A stretch of DNA of 6,081 nucleotides from Muribaculaceae bacterium (GTDB lineage: Bacteria > Bacteroidota > Bacteroidia > Bacteroidales > Muribaculaceae), in the NCBI GenBank assembly GCA_017545095.1, contig JAFYCU010000026.1:1-6081 (forward strand). Reading direction: 5' to 3'. The notes beneath the pieces were generated by a model. The model saw nothing but the letters and a program-made list of their open reading frames with translations. It had not been told where the DNA came from and did not search any database. This document shows positions 1-5,921 of this stretch, in pieces; within the stretch, counting starts at the first letter, position 1; every line of letters begins with the position of its first letter. The position numbers and the translations under genes are program-made.

Positions 1-277
1 AAACTTTCATTCAATAAATGACACTTATGAATGTGTTTTTTGAGATTATTAAGAGTTTTTGTGCCTTGTAGGCAAAAAAAGAGCGGACATAGCCAGAGTT
101 ATTCCTTGCGAGAATAACTTCTGTACAAAATATGCACACCACCTCCATTTTTGTGGTTTACAAAAGTTAAATACGTTAAATCTTCGTCTTTTTCATCCTC
201 CATTAAATCCGCGCAATCACTTTTCTACCGTTTTAATCGAAACAAATTGGTACACAATAAGTTGCAAATACGAGGAA
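1..277. other. AT-rich region before the LRR array, no convincing gene start
   Basis: By hand count bases 1-240 are about 34% GC (the first 60 only 22%), well below the minus-strand genes of this window. The LRR reading frame is open here from the TTG at 59, after in-frame stops at 41 and 50, but the encoded residues 1-73 look like chance translation: no signal peptide, no hydrophobic segment, no repeat. The other two forward frames also give no signal peptide. The only promoter-like matches are weak: CATTTTTG at 146-153 (one mismatch to TAnnTTTG), and TTTG at 150-153 followed 18 nt later by TACGTTAA at 172-179. The region may be a leader, or DNA joined to a gene that lost its 5' end. Confidence 0.5.
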
Positions 278-1591
278 TGCAGTGGACTGACGAGCGTGAC
301 CATCGGCAACTCCGTAACCGAAATCGGCGAACACGCCTTCTACGGCTGCAGTGGACTGACGAGTGTGGTTTGGAACGCGAAATCATTAAATGATTTTTCA
401 TTATCTGGTAGACCATTTTACTTTTGTTCCTCCATCCAAAGTTTCACATTCGGTAATGAGGTGCAGAGGATTCCCAGTTATCTTTGTTACGGAATGTCTA
501 AACTGACGAGTGTGATCATCCCCAACTCCGTAACATCAATCGGCATCGATGCGTTCTCCGGCACTGAGTGGTATAACAATCAGACTGATGGCATGGTTTA
601 TGCAGGTTTGGTGGCATACAAATACAAAGGCACTATGCCCAATGGAACCTCGATTACTGTAAAAGATGGCACCATAAGTATTGCTGACGGTTGTTTTTCT
701 GGTTGCACTGGCTTGACGAGCGTTACCATCCCGAACTCCGTGACCCACATCGAAGGGACTGCTGAGTTTGAACCGTTTGTTGATTGGGATGCTTATGAAA
801 TAAAATGGAATTTAATTTGCAATGGTGCTTTTGCTTATTGCACCAGCCTGAAAAACATCAATATCCTCAACTCCGTGACTGAAATCGGTGGTGGCGCGTT
901 TTATGGCTGCAGCGGCTTGACCAGCGTGACCATCGGCAACTCCGTAACATCAATCGGTATCTATGCATTCGCTGGTTGCAGCAGCATCACCAGCGTGATA
1001 TGGAATGCAGTTAGTTGTTGGGTGAAAACTCATATTGAAGCGGGTTATTCGTACCCGGTGGATGATCAGTCTGCGGTCTATGGAGATATAGAGAGGGATT
1101 ATTATCCATTTGAGGATTCAAATATCAAGGCTATCACTTTTGGAGATGAAGTCAAGGTAATACCACGCGACTTGTGTAGAAACAAGGGAACCTTGACGAG
1201 TGTAACCATCGGCAATTCGGTGACCTCTATCGGCGACAATGCTTTCTATTATTGCAGCGGCTTGACGAGCGTGACTATCCCGAACTCGGTGACCTCTATC
1301 GGTAGCGAGGCCTTCCGTTATTGTTACCATGTAAATGAGATTATCAACAAGGCTCAACGTCCTCCCAGAGCAGCGGATAACACATTTGATGGCATGAATT
1401 ATAAGGATTGTGTCGTGAAGGTGCCTGCGGGGTTTGCCCAAGTATATTGGACAGCAACCGGATGGGAGCACTTTGAGAACATACTGGAATTGGACGCAGT
1501 CGAACCCATTGTGGGTGACATTAATGGTGACGGCGTGGTGGATGTGGACGACTTGAACATGGTGGTCAACATCATGTTGAGGAAAGAGTGA
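59..1591 (+). CDS. BspA-like leucine-rich-repeat protein with single dockerin-like tail; 5' end uncertain
   Basis: Residues about 74-422 are LRR_5/BspA-type repeats of about 23 residues (CSGLTSVTIGNSVTEIG..AFYG). Longer units are interleaved at about 103-150, 168-212 and 233-260, including the WYNNQTDGMVYAGLVAYKYK segment often seen in Bacteroidales BspA-like proteins. Residues 425-478 resemble the usual end cap (PPRA...VKVPAGFAQVYW...W..FENILELD). Residues 486-510 are one dockerin/EF-hand-like repeat, GDINGDGVVDVDDLN, ending in LRKE. Such proteins are normally secreted or surface proteins in adhesion or protein binding; that role is inferred here. The start is doubtful: TTG at 59 is the furthest possible start, the first in-frame ATG is at 494 inside the repeats, and no signal peptide exists. 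The gene may be 5'-truncated (a pseudogene or repeat cassette) or have an unrecognised start. Repeat cores are moderately GC-rich and the inserts AT-rich. It converges with rsmD. Confidence 0.75.
   Translation: MCLVGKKRADIARVIPCENNFCTKYAHHLHFCGLQKLNTLNLRLFHPPLNPRNHFSTVLIETNWYTISCKYEECSGLTSVTIGNSVTEIGEHAFYGCSGLTSVVWNAKSLNDFSLSGRPFYFCSSIQSFTFGNEVQRIPSYLCYGMSKLTSVIIPNSVTSIGIDAFSGTEWYNNQTDGMVYAGLVAYKYKGTMPNGTSITVKDGTISIADGCFSGCTGLTSVTIPNSVTHIEGTAEFEPFVDWDAYEIKWNLICNGAFAYCTSLKNINILNSVTEIGGGAFYGCSGLTSVTIGNSVTSIGIYAFAGCSSITSVIWNAVSCWVKTHIEAGYSYPVDDQSAVYGDIERDYYPFEDSNIKAITFGDEVKVIPRDLCRNKGTLTSVTIGNSVTSIGDNAFYYCSGLTSVTIPNSVTSIGSEAFRYCYHVNEIINKAQRPPRAADNTFDGMNYKDCVVKVPAGFAQVYWTATGWEHFENILELDAVEPIVGDINGDGVVDVDDLNMVVNIMLRKE
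97..119. repeat. 8-bp perfect inverted repeat
   Basis: The arms AGTTATTC (97-104) and GAATAACT (112-119) are perfect reverse complements around a 7-nt loop. No T-run follows closely on either strand; an A-run at 74-80 lies 16 nt away on the left. It could be an operator or RNA hairpin upstream of the LRR gene. Function unknown. Confidence 0.45.
278..1324 (+). repeat. LRR-coding repeat array, 69-bp basic unit
   Basis: The repeats are visible at DNA level. The stretch TGCAGTGGACTGACGAG occurs at 278 and again exactly 69 bp (23 codons) later at 347. Close variants such as GGCTTGACGAGCGTGAC and CGGCAACTCCGTAAC recur around 712, 911, 1192 and 1260. Similarity to the repeat unit starts abruptly near 278, in the middle of a unit. 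Near-identical units like these can recombine or undergo gene conversion. Confidence 0.8.
1514..1588 (+). other. Single dockerin-like calcium-binding repeat of the LRR protein
   Basis: It encodes residues 486-510. The loop DINGDGVVDVDD has the D-x-N-x-D-x-x-x-D-x-x-D spacing of a dockerin type I Ca2+ loop, followed by a short helix LNMVVNIMLRK. Canonical dockerins carry two such repeats; only one is present here, at the extreme C-terminus. Its partner is unknown. Confidence 0.75.
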
Positions 1592-1645
1592 GAGTAACCT
1601 TTTAGCATCCTACGACCTTGGAGGCGGTGTCGTGTTGACGCTGTT

Positions 1646-1675
1646 GGGCGGTGGCTGCGCGTGCGGCTGCCGCCC
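1646..1675 (+). terminator. Strong GC hairpin downstream of the LRR gene, possible terminator without a U-tract
   Basis: The arms GGGCGGTGGCTGC (1646-1658) and GCGGCTGCCGCCC (1663-1675) pair over 13 positions around the loop GCGT. Three of the pairs are G-U in plus-strand RNA; in minus-strand RNA the same positions would be A-C mismatches, so the structure suits a plus-strand transcript. It lies 54 nt past the LRR stop codon. The following bases (TTGCTGCTT) are only partly T-rich, so classical intrinsic termination is unproven. Confidence 0.4.
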
Positions 1676-1714
1676 TTGCTGCTTGGGGGCAGGAGGCCGA
1701 GGCGTTGATGATGG

Positions 1715-1744
1715 CATTGTCCACAGTTCTTTGCCCATTGTCCA
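1715..1744. repeat. Spaced 9-bp direct repeat CATTGTCCA
   Basis: CATTGTCCA occurs at 1715-1723 and 1736-1744 (period 21) with the similar surroundings CCACAGT and CCATAGT. It lies in the noncoding convergent region. Function unknown. Confidence 0.5.
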
Positions 1745-1792
1745 TAGTGTGTTATAACTATCCCTATGCGGCATATTGTGCATTAGCCATCT

Positions 1793-1827
1793 TGGTTCTC
1801 GATTCTTGGTTCTTGGTTCTCGGTTCT
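1793..1827. repeat. Tandem heptamer repeat, five units
   Basis: Five contiguous 7-bp units follow the pattern (T/C)G(G/A)TTCT: three TGGTTCT, one CGATTCT and one CGGTTCT. Partial matches flank it. It is intergenic, so length change would not disrupt a gene. It is a simple sequence repeat with no evident function. Confidence 0.75.
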
Positions 1828-1964
1828 GCGAGCTGGGGTTAGTGGTGGTCGCTGTTGACCATCTTCGAAGCTCACCCCCGATACAGCCTTACCCCAGGCG
1901 CACAGGTTGGCACAAATACTTGCTGGGGACAAACGGTGGGTTGTTGTTTCTTTTTGTTCAGGTT

Positions 1965-2504
1965 CTATTCTGGCACCTTGAATAGCGAGAAGTTGACCTT
2001 GCCATACACGCGGTGCTGGAAGAATTGGGGCAAAGCGGTGAAATCGTTGGCACGCGAGTGCTCCACCACCACGAGCGTGCCCGGCTTCACCATCGTCGAC
2101 TCCAGAATCATTCGCGGCAGCTGGGGCAGCTGCTCCAAGTCGTAGGGCGGGTCGGCAAAGATGATGTCGAATTGCCGCTGGCAGGTGGCGATGAAGCGGA
2201 ACACATCGCCCTTGACCAGTGTCACGCTTTCGTCGGCCAGCTGTTGCTTGACACGCTGCATAAACCGATATTGCGTCGCGGCTTTCTCCACGCTGGTGAC
2301 CGTGGCGCACCCCCGCGAGGCGAACTCGAAGCTGATGGCCCCCGTGCCGGCAAAGAGGTCCAGCGCGTGAAGCCCTTCGAAGTCGACCAAGTTCTCAAGC
2401 ACGTTGAAAATGTTCTCGCGCGCCATGTCGGTGGTGGGTCGCGCGGTGATGTTGGTGGGCACGTCGAAACGCCGACGGCCATATTTTCCGGTTATGATTC
2501 GCAT
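1965..2504 (-). CDS. rsmD: 16S rRNA (guanine(966)-N2)-methyltransferase RsmD
   Basis: This 179-residue protein is an S-adenosylmethionine-dependent methyltransferase that makes m2G966 in 16S rRNA during 30S assembly in the cytoplasm (family knowledge). It is near the usual RsmD length. The N-terminus MRIITGKYGRRRFDVP...ARPTTDMARENIF is typical of the family. SAM motif I is DLFAGTGAISFEFASRG (residues 49-65), an acidic residue follows motif II (SVEK, E73), and the catalytic motif is FADPPYD (116-122). The ATG at 2504 is chosen because the family starts at MRI; the frame stays open further upstream, but that extension is the other strand-mate gene read out of frame. It overlaps the preceding DUF3822 gene by 13 bp, suggesting translational coupling, and has no clear Shine-Dalgarno of its own. 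The stop is TAG at 1965-1967. Confidence 0.95.
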   Translation of the reverse strand: MRIITGKYGRRRFDVPTNITARPTTDMARENIFNVLENLVDFEGLHALDLFAGTGAISFEFASRGCATVTSVEKAATQYRFMQRVKQQLADESVTLVKGDVFRFIATCQRQFDIIFADPPYDLEQLPQLPRMILESTMVKPGTLVVVEHSRANDFTALPQFFQHRVYGKVNFSLFKVPE

Positions 2505-3325
2505 GTGGCAAGCAAAATGAGGTCGAAGGGAGCCTGCATGGCATTCTGCCCGAGGGTGACGGCCGAGGCGGGAAAGATGGCAGGCATCACATATTTCACA
2601 TATCGTCGCAGCTGGGAAGCCAGTTCGTCGCGCAAGGTCTTGTCGCCCGTGAGCTGAATCTCGTCGGCGTGTTGGTCCATGTCTAGGCTCTGCCAGGTGT
2701 GCATGACCAGATAGGTGGCATCGGCCACGTTGCGCACGGGCTGACTGTTGGCCATGTGCAACCGCCCCTGCCGGTAGACGGCAATGTCGATCACATCCTC
2801 GTGCAAGTTGATGAACATGCGTGCGATGTCGGTGCCCGTGTTCAACGCCTTGAAATGCTCGCACAGCGGGTAGAGGTGATGCACCATGGGAGGGGTGTTG
2901 AACGTGCGCTGCAGGAATGCCTGCGTGCCCTTGGGCAGGCTGTAGACCACGCCCACCTCGCACTGCGGTAGCTGGCAGGCGGCCACCTCGCCATCATCGT
3001 CGGGGAACGAGGCCGCCAGCACGCGTGCCGCCAGTGCGGCATCGTCGGCCACCTCGGGCGGCACAACGGCAAAATGCGGCGCACGCATCACACAGCGCAC
3101 ACGGCCATAGTCGTCGAGCAGCAGCGGGTGGTCGTACACGGCATTCTCCAGTGCCTGCAACGGCGGCAGCGCGGTGTCGAACGCAATGTCGCGCATGATG
3201 AGGGAGTCGGGCTGCGAGGGGGCATACAAGATGAACTGCATGCTCTGCCCGCCCACAGCCATGTCGAGCATCCAGCGCTCGGGGTGCTGGATGGTGATAT
3301 CGGTAATGGGTGATGAAGTGCTCAT
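2492..3325 (-). CDS. DUF3822 family protein
   Basis: This 277-residue protein matches my knowledge of the Bacteroidetes DUF3822 family, which usually lies next to rsmD. Its biochemical function is unknown. No signal peptide or membrane segment is visible, so it is probably cytoplasmic. Segments reminiscent of an actin/hexokinase-like ATPase fold are MLDMAVGGQSMQFILY (residues 19-34) and MFINLHEDVIDIAVYRQGRL (170-189), which reads like paired beta strands around a turn; this is inference from pattern only. The ATG at 3325 sits about 26 nt downstream of a good -7 box. The TAA stop (2492-2494) lies inside rsmD, so the two form an operon. Codon use is strongly GC-rich. A role linked to ribosome maturation can be guessed only from its neighbour. 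Confidence 0.88.
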   Translation of the reverse strand: MSTSSPITDITIQHPERWMLDMAVGGQSMQFILYAPSQPDSLIMRDIAFDTALPPLQALENAVYDHPLLLDDYGRVRCVMRAPHFAVVPPEVADDAALAARVLAASFPDDDGEVAACQLPQCEVGVVYSLPKGTQAFLQRTFNTPPMVHHLYPLCEHFKALNTGTDIARMFINLHEDVIDIAVYRQGRLHMANSQPVRNVADATYLVMHTWQSLDMDQHADEIQLTGDKTLRDELASQLRRYVKYVMPAIFPASAVTLGQNAMQAPFDLILLATCES

Positions 3326-3350
3326 GAGTCTTCAATTCCAGATTTTCGTG

Positions 3351-3382
3351 CAAAAATAGCGATTTCTGCCGTAACGGCGAAA
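3351..3382 (-). promoter_or_regulatory. Bacteroidetes-type promoter for the DUF3822-rsmD unit
   Basis: Read on the minus strand, TATTTTTG (3358-3351) is a perfect match to the -7 consensus TAnnTTTG. TTTC (3382-3379), 20 nt upstream, is a 3-of-4 match to the -33 TTTG box. Transcription would begin near 3345, giving a leader of about 20 nt before the ATG at 3325. Confidence 0.6.
3368..3378. promoter_or_regulatory. Palindrome GCCGTAACGGC inside the promoter spacer
   Basis: Two perfect 5-bp arms (GCCGT/ACGGC) flank a single A. The site sits exactly between the -33-like and -7 boxes of the DUF3822-rsmD promoter, where a bound protein would block RNA polymerase. An operator is possible, but chance occurrence of an 11-mer is not excluded. 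Confidence 0.3.
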
Positions 3383-3394
3383 TTTTCAGGCAAG

Positions 3395-3425
3395 AAAAAA
3401 ACGGACTGCCATCGAAGGCAGCCCG
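3395..3425 (-). terminator. Intrinsic terminator of the phosphodiester glycosidase gene
   Basis: In minus-strand RNA the arms CGGGCUGCC (3425-3417) and GGCAGUCCG (3410-3402) pair over 9 bp with one G-U around the loop UUCGAU. Seven Us follow (3401-3395). It begins 27 nt after the stop codon at 3453. It is a textbook Rho-independent terminator and isolates the downstream DUF3822 promoter. Confidence 0.9.
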
Positions 3426-3452
3426 CTATTGCCATGCACACGATGATTCAAC

Positions 3453-5849
3453 TCACATCTTGTGCAGCATCACGTTGATGATGATGTTCAGGTCGTCCAC
3501 ATCGGTCACGCCATTACCATCCACGTCGCCGCTCGTGCCTTCGGGGGCTTTGCGAAGCATCACGTTGATGACGATGTTGGCATCATCGATGTCGGTGACA
3601 CCATCACCATTCACATCGCCCAGCACGCCGGGAACACGCTCGGGCACACGGCTGTAGACCGTCTCCAGACCCTTGAACGCCACGTTGTAGGCCTCGCCCG
3701 AGGTCATCGTGCCCAGGTCGATCTGGATCGACGACAGGCGGATGGGATACGAACCCATGCTCTCGGCCTCGGTCCACTGGCTCGTGGGAAGGTCGATCAC
3801 CAAATCCTGGCCGGCAATCACCGTGTCGGGAACCACCGTGGCCGTCATCAGCTTGCCCGCGCCGGCATACAGGCTGAACACCACCTGCTTAACAGGTGCG
3901 TTGCCCGGGTTCATGCGCAGACGCAGCGTGTCGGGAAGGCTCCACAGCCGCACCGACTTCTCCAGCAGGATGCGCGGCAGGCGGCCAGTGGCACCCGTGT
4001 AGTCCCAGCGGAAGCCGCCGTCGCCCAGCTGCGTGGCCGAGCCGTCCTTGCCGGCGCGCATGGTCACCTTCCATGTCGAGGCCACCAGGCTGTCGGCCGT
4101 CATCACATGGGCCGTGGGGCATTCCACCGTCACCAGCATCGTGTCGGTGATGCCGTCGACCGTGCCGCGCACGACCGATGTGCCATCCTTCAGGCCGCGC
4201 AGCACGCCGCCATCGTCGATGCGCACCACGGCGGGGTCGCTCGTGGTCCACGTCAGTGCCTCGGCGGCCAGCGGCATCGCTGCACCGTCCATCACACTCT
4301 GGGCCTCCACCGTGTAGTCGCGCAGGCCGTCGGTGACGATGCTGTGGTGCACCAGCGACATGTTGTCGAGTTCCTCGCCGATGATGGTCATCGGCATCGA
4401 CACGCTCACCTCGCCCAGCGTGGCCGTGAGCAACGCCTCGCCCGTACCTGTGGCGAAGAACAGCGTGTCGCCCTTGATGCGACCGAAGCCCTCGGGGCAC
4501 GACAGCTTCACGCCCTGCACATCGGGGTCGACGAGCAGGCCGTACTGGTTGTAGCCGTAGAAATGCGGCACATACACGCCGTAGCGCGGCGTGCTCAGGC
4601 GGAAGTCCTGGAAGCGCAGCTCGGCAATCACATCATCGTCGGGCGCGTTATAGACGGCAAACATCGCGTTGCCAGTGGCACGATCCTGACCAATGCTGGG
4701 GTTGTTGCGCGCACCGAACATGGTGGAGTAGAGAATCGACGAGCCACCGCCGTCGAGGTTCATGGCCTCGGTGGCTCCCTGGAAACGCATAATGCAGCCC
4801 AAGCCATCGATTGACACGCCAGCCGACAATGACTGACGACCATCGACCACGCAGAAGTAGACTTTTTTGCCATCATCGCTGTAGCCAATGCCCGTACGCG
4901 GATGGCAGTCGGGATTACCATTGTAAAGCACCTCGCCATTGGCCACAATGCGCGGGTTGCCCGAAATCACCTGGGTGGGGTCGATGCTGGTGCCGCGAAT
5001 GGTGCAGGTCATGTCCACAGTGAGCTCATCACCCACCTTGAGAGCAGCCAGCAGCTGTTCGGCGGTGCCGCAACCATGCAGCACAAAGCCGTTGTTGGGG
5101 ATGGTGGTGTCGCCCACGGTATTCGGCTCGCTGGCCACCACCAAACGCGTGACACCGGTGGCATGGAAGGTCTCGCCGGCGGCCAGTTTGGCGGTCACCT
5201 CGCAGCCACCCAGCACATCGCTGCTACCGAAGTAGTAGGAGTTGTAGATGGTTACGGCATTATTTTCGGGTGCGGCCTGCGGCGGATTGATGGCCGAGAC
5301 CACGGTTTGCTCGCCACTGGCCGTGGTGAGCGTGCCACGGTAGGCAAAGGGGTCGATATACACCTGCCCCAGCGCATCGGAAATAAAACTCATGTAGTTG
5401 TTGGCATCGGCACGGGTGAGGAACACATTGCCATCACTCAGAGTGGGTCCTAACGGAGCTCCCCAGGTGAGGACTCCACGATGAGTCTTGTAGCCCGACA
5501 CATCGAAGAAGTCGCCATTGATGCCCAAAAACTGGCGATGCCCCTCGCGGGTGTGCTTCTGCACCATATAGTCGAGCGTGTTGGCCGACCGCAGGCGGTC
5601 GGCGGCCACGAGGCACTCCAGCGACAGGTAGGGGTTAGTGAGATCGAGCGTGGCGAAGAACGCACGGAGATTGGTCGTGCCATTGTGAAGCCACACCGAA
5701 GTCTGTGTGGTGCCAGGGCCCATATAGTTATGGAACAGGGTGTCGACCTGATAGGTGCTGCCCAAAATGTCGACCGTGCCGCTGGCATGACCAGCAGTGA
5801 ATGATGTTGCAGCAAGCATGGCCACAACAATACGGATAATTCGCTTCAT
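3453..5849 (-). CDS. Secreted phosphodiester glycosidase (NAGPA family) with Ig-like domain and double dockerin-like tail
   Basis: This protein has 798 residues. A signal peptide (1-22, MKRIIRIVVAMLAATSFTAG then HA|SG) directs export. Residues about 60-405 form a NAGPA-type domain: NGDFFD (111-116), HPRTGIGYSDDGKKVYF (316-332), VDGRQS (335-340), EAMNLDGGGSS (361-371) and a closing ATGNAMFAVY (391-400). The family includes the enzyme that removes GlcNAc from GlcNAc-1-phosphodiesters; the substrate here is unknown. Residues about 410-492 look like a beta-rich Ig/invasin-like domain, about 497-576 a Big_2-like domain (LTWTTSDPAVVRIDD...GTSVVRGTVDG), and 590-735 a beta-sandwich possibly binding carbohydrate. 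Residues 744-797 are two dockerin-like repeats. The ATG is supported by the signal peptide and by AAGGA at 5852-5856, only 2 nt away. It probably follows the upstream gene in an operon (72-bp gap) and ends at a strong terminator. It is probably periplasmic or surface located. Confidence 0.9.
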   Translation of the reverse strand: MKRIIRIVVAMLAATSFTAGHASGTVDILGSTYQVDTLFHNYMGPGTTQTSVWLHNGTTNLRAFFATLDLTNPYLSLECLVAADRLRSANTLDYMVQKHTREGHRQFLGINGDFFDVSGYKTHRGVLTWGAPLGPTLSDGNVFLTRADANNYMSFISDALGQVYIDPFAYRGTLTTASGEQTVVSAINPPQAAPENNAVTIYNSYYFGSSDVLGGCEVTAKLAAGETFHATGVTRLVVASEPNTVGDTTIPNNGFVLHGCGTAEQLLAALKVGDELTVDMTCTIRGTSIDPTQVISGNPRIVANGEVLYNGNPDCHPRTGIGYSDDGKKVYFCVVDGRQSLSAGVSIDGLGCIMRFQGATEAMNLDGGGSSILYSTMFGARNNPSIGQDRATGNAMFAVYNAPDDDVIAELRFQDFRLSTPRYGVYVPHFYGYNQYGLLVDPDVQGVKLSCPEGFGRIKGDTLFFATGTGEALLTATLGEVSVSMPMTIIGEELDNMSLVHHSIVTDGLRDYTVEAQSVMDGAAMPLAAEALTWTTSDPAVVRIDDGGVLRGLKDGTSVVRGTVDGITDTMLVTVECPTAHVMTADSLVASTWKVTMRAGKDGSATQLGDGGFRWDYTGATGRLPRILLEKSVRLWSLPDTLRLRMNPGNAPVKQVVFSLYAGAGKLMTATVVPDTVIAGQDLVIDLPTSQWTEAESMGSYPIRLSSIQIDLGTMTSGEAYNVAFKGLETVYSRVPERVPGVLGDVNGDGVTDIDDANIVINVMLRKAPEGTSGDVDGNGVTDVDDLNIIINVMLHKM
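3456..3620 (-). other. Double dockerin-like module of the phosphodiester glycosidase
   Basis: Repeat 1 (residues 744-767) has loop DVNGDGVTDIDD and helix ANIVINVMLRK. Repeat 2 (774-797) has loop DVDGNGVTDVDD and helix LNIIINVMLHK. Both keep the acidic or Asn ligands at loop positions 1, 3, 5, 9 and 12, as in dockerin type I. The linker is APEGTS. No cohesin domain is visible in this window. Confidence 0.85.
3463..3612 (-). repeat. 150-bp direct repeat, copy A (dockerin-coding)
   Basis: It aligns without gaps to 5932-6081 with 14 mismatches by my count (about 91% identity). Twelve of the mismatches are synonymous. It may extend beyond the window on the copy B side. Confidence 0.9.
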
Positions 5850-5872
5850 AGTCCTTGATTTGAGTAGTTCAA

Positions 5873-5901
5873 CCGCCGGCCATCGGAACGACAGCCGGCG
5901 G
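5873..5901 (-). other. 13-bp hairpin between two dockerin-tailed genes
   Basis: In minus-strand RNA the outer arms CCGCCGGC and GCCGGCGG pair perfectly, the stem continues through two G-U pairs and UCG/CGA, and it closes on a UUC triloop, giving 13 continuous pairs. In plus-strand RNA the two G-U positions become mismatches, so it belongs to the minus-strand transcript. It starts 20 nt after the upstream gene's stop and ends 23 nt before the glycosidase ATG. The T-run (5903-5908) lies before the hairpin rather than after it, so this is not a standard terminator. It could be a processing site, a 3'-end stabiliser for the upstream cistron or an attenuator. Confidence 0.6.
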
Positions 5902-5921
5902 GAAAAAACATGATTAAAATG

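Larger units (their letters stand above)
1592..1964. other. Convergent intergenic region between the LRR gene and rsmD
   Basis: These 373 bp contain no gene I can support; the short open frames crossing it have low-complexity translations. It holds a strong hairpin at 1646-1675, a spaced direct repeat at 1715-1744, a heptamer tandem repeat at 1793-1827, and a smaller stem at 1844-1863 (GGTGGTC/GACCATC with one G-T pair and a 6-nt loop). No clear intrinsic terminator with a T-tract is visible for rsmD. Confidence 0.6.

Noticed and set aside
278..1324. CRISPR array suggested by regular repeats
   Set aside because: The 69-bp periodicity matches 23-residue LRR units in an open reading frame, and the spacing is irregular with coding inserts.
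1651..1842. 63-codon plus-strand frame with a hydrophobic look
   Set aside because: It has a GTG start inside a hairpin, an Ala-rich beginning and an end in the heptamer repeat. No ribosome binding site or family resemblance.
1783..2310. 175-codon minus-strand frame across the end of rsmD
   Set aside because: It is out of frame with rsmD, and its C-terminus is just the translated heptamer repeat.
2013..2657. 214-codon open frame on the plus strand
   Set aside because: It is antisense to rsmD and DUF3822 with no recognisable motif; it is a GC-driven shadow.
2505..2963. Upstream extension of the rsmD frame
   Set aside because: The frame is open, but its translation is low complexity and it reads the DUF3822 gene out of frame. 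The RsmD family N-terminus begins at MRIITG.
3453..3620. Type IX secretion C-terminal sorting domain
   Set aside because: The C-terminus is made of Ca2+-loop dockerin-like repeats, not the beta-rich sorting domain ending in KxxK-type motifs.
3462..4814. 450-codon open frame on the plus strand
   Set aside because: It lies antisense to the glycosidase, is rich in His, Arg and Ala with no recognisable domain, and is explained by the high GC and codon bias of the real gene opposite.
5873..5901. Ordinary Rho-independent terminator
   Set aside because: No T-run follows the hairpin on the strand where it folds; the run of six Ts precedes it.
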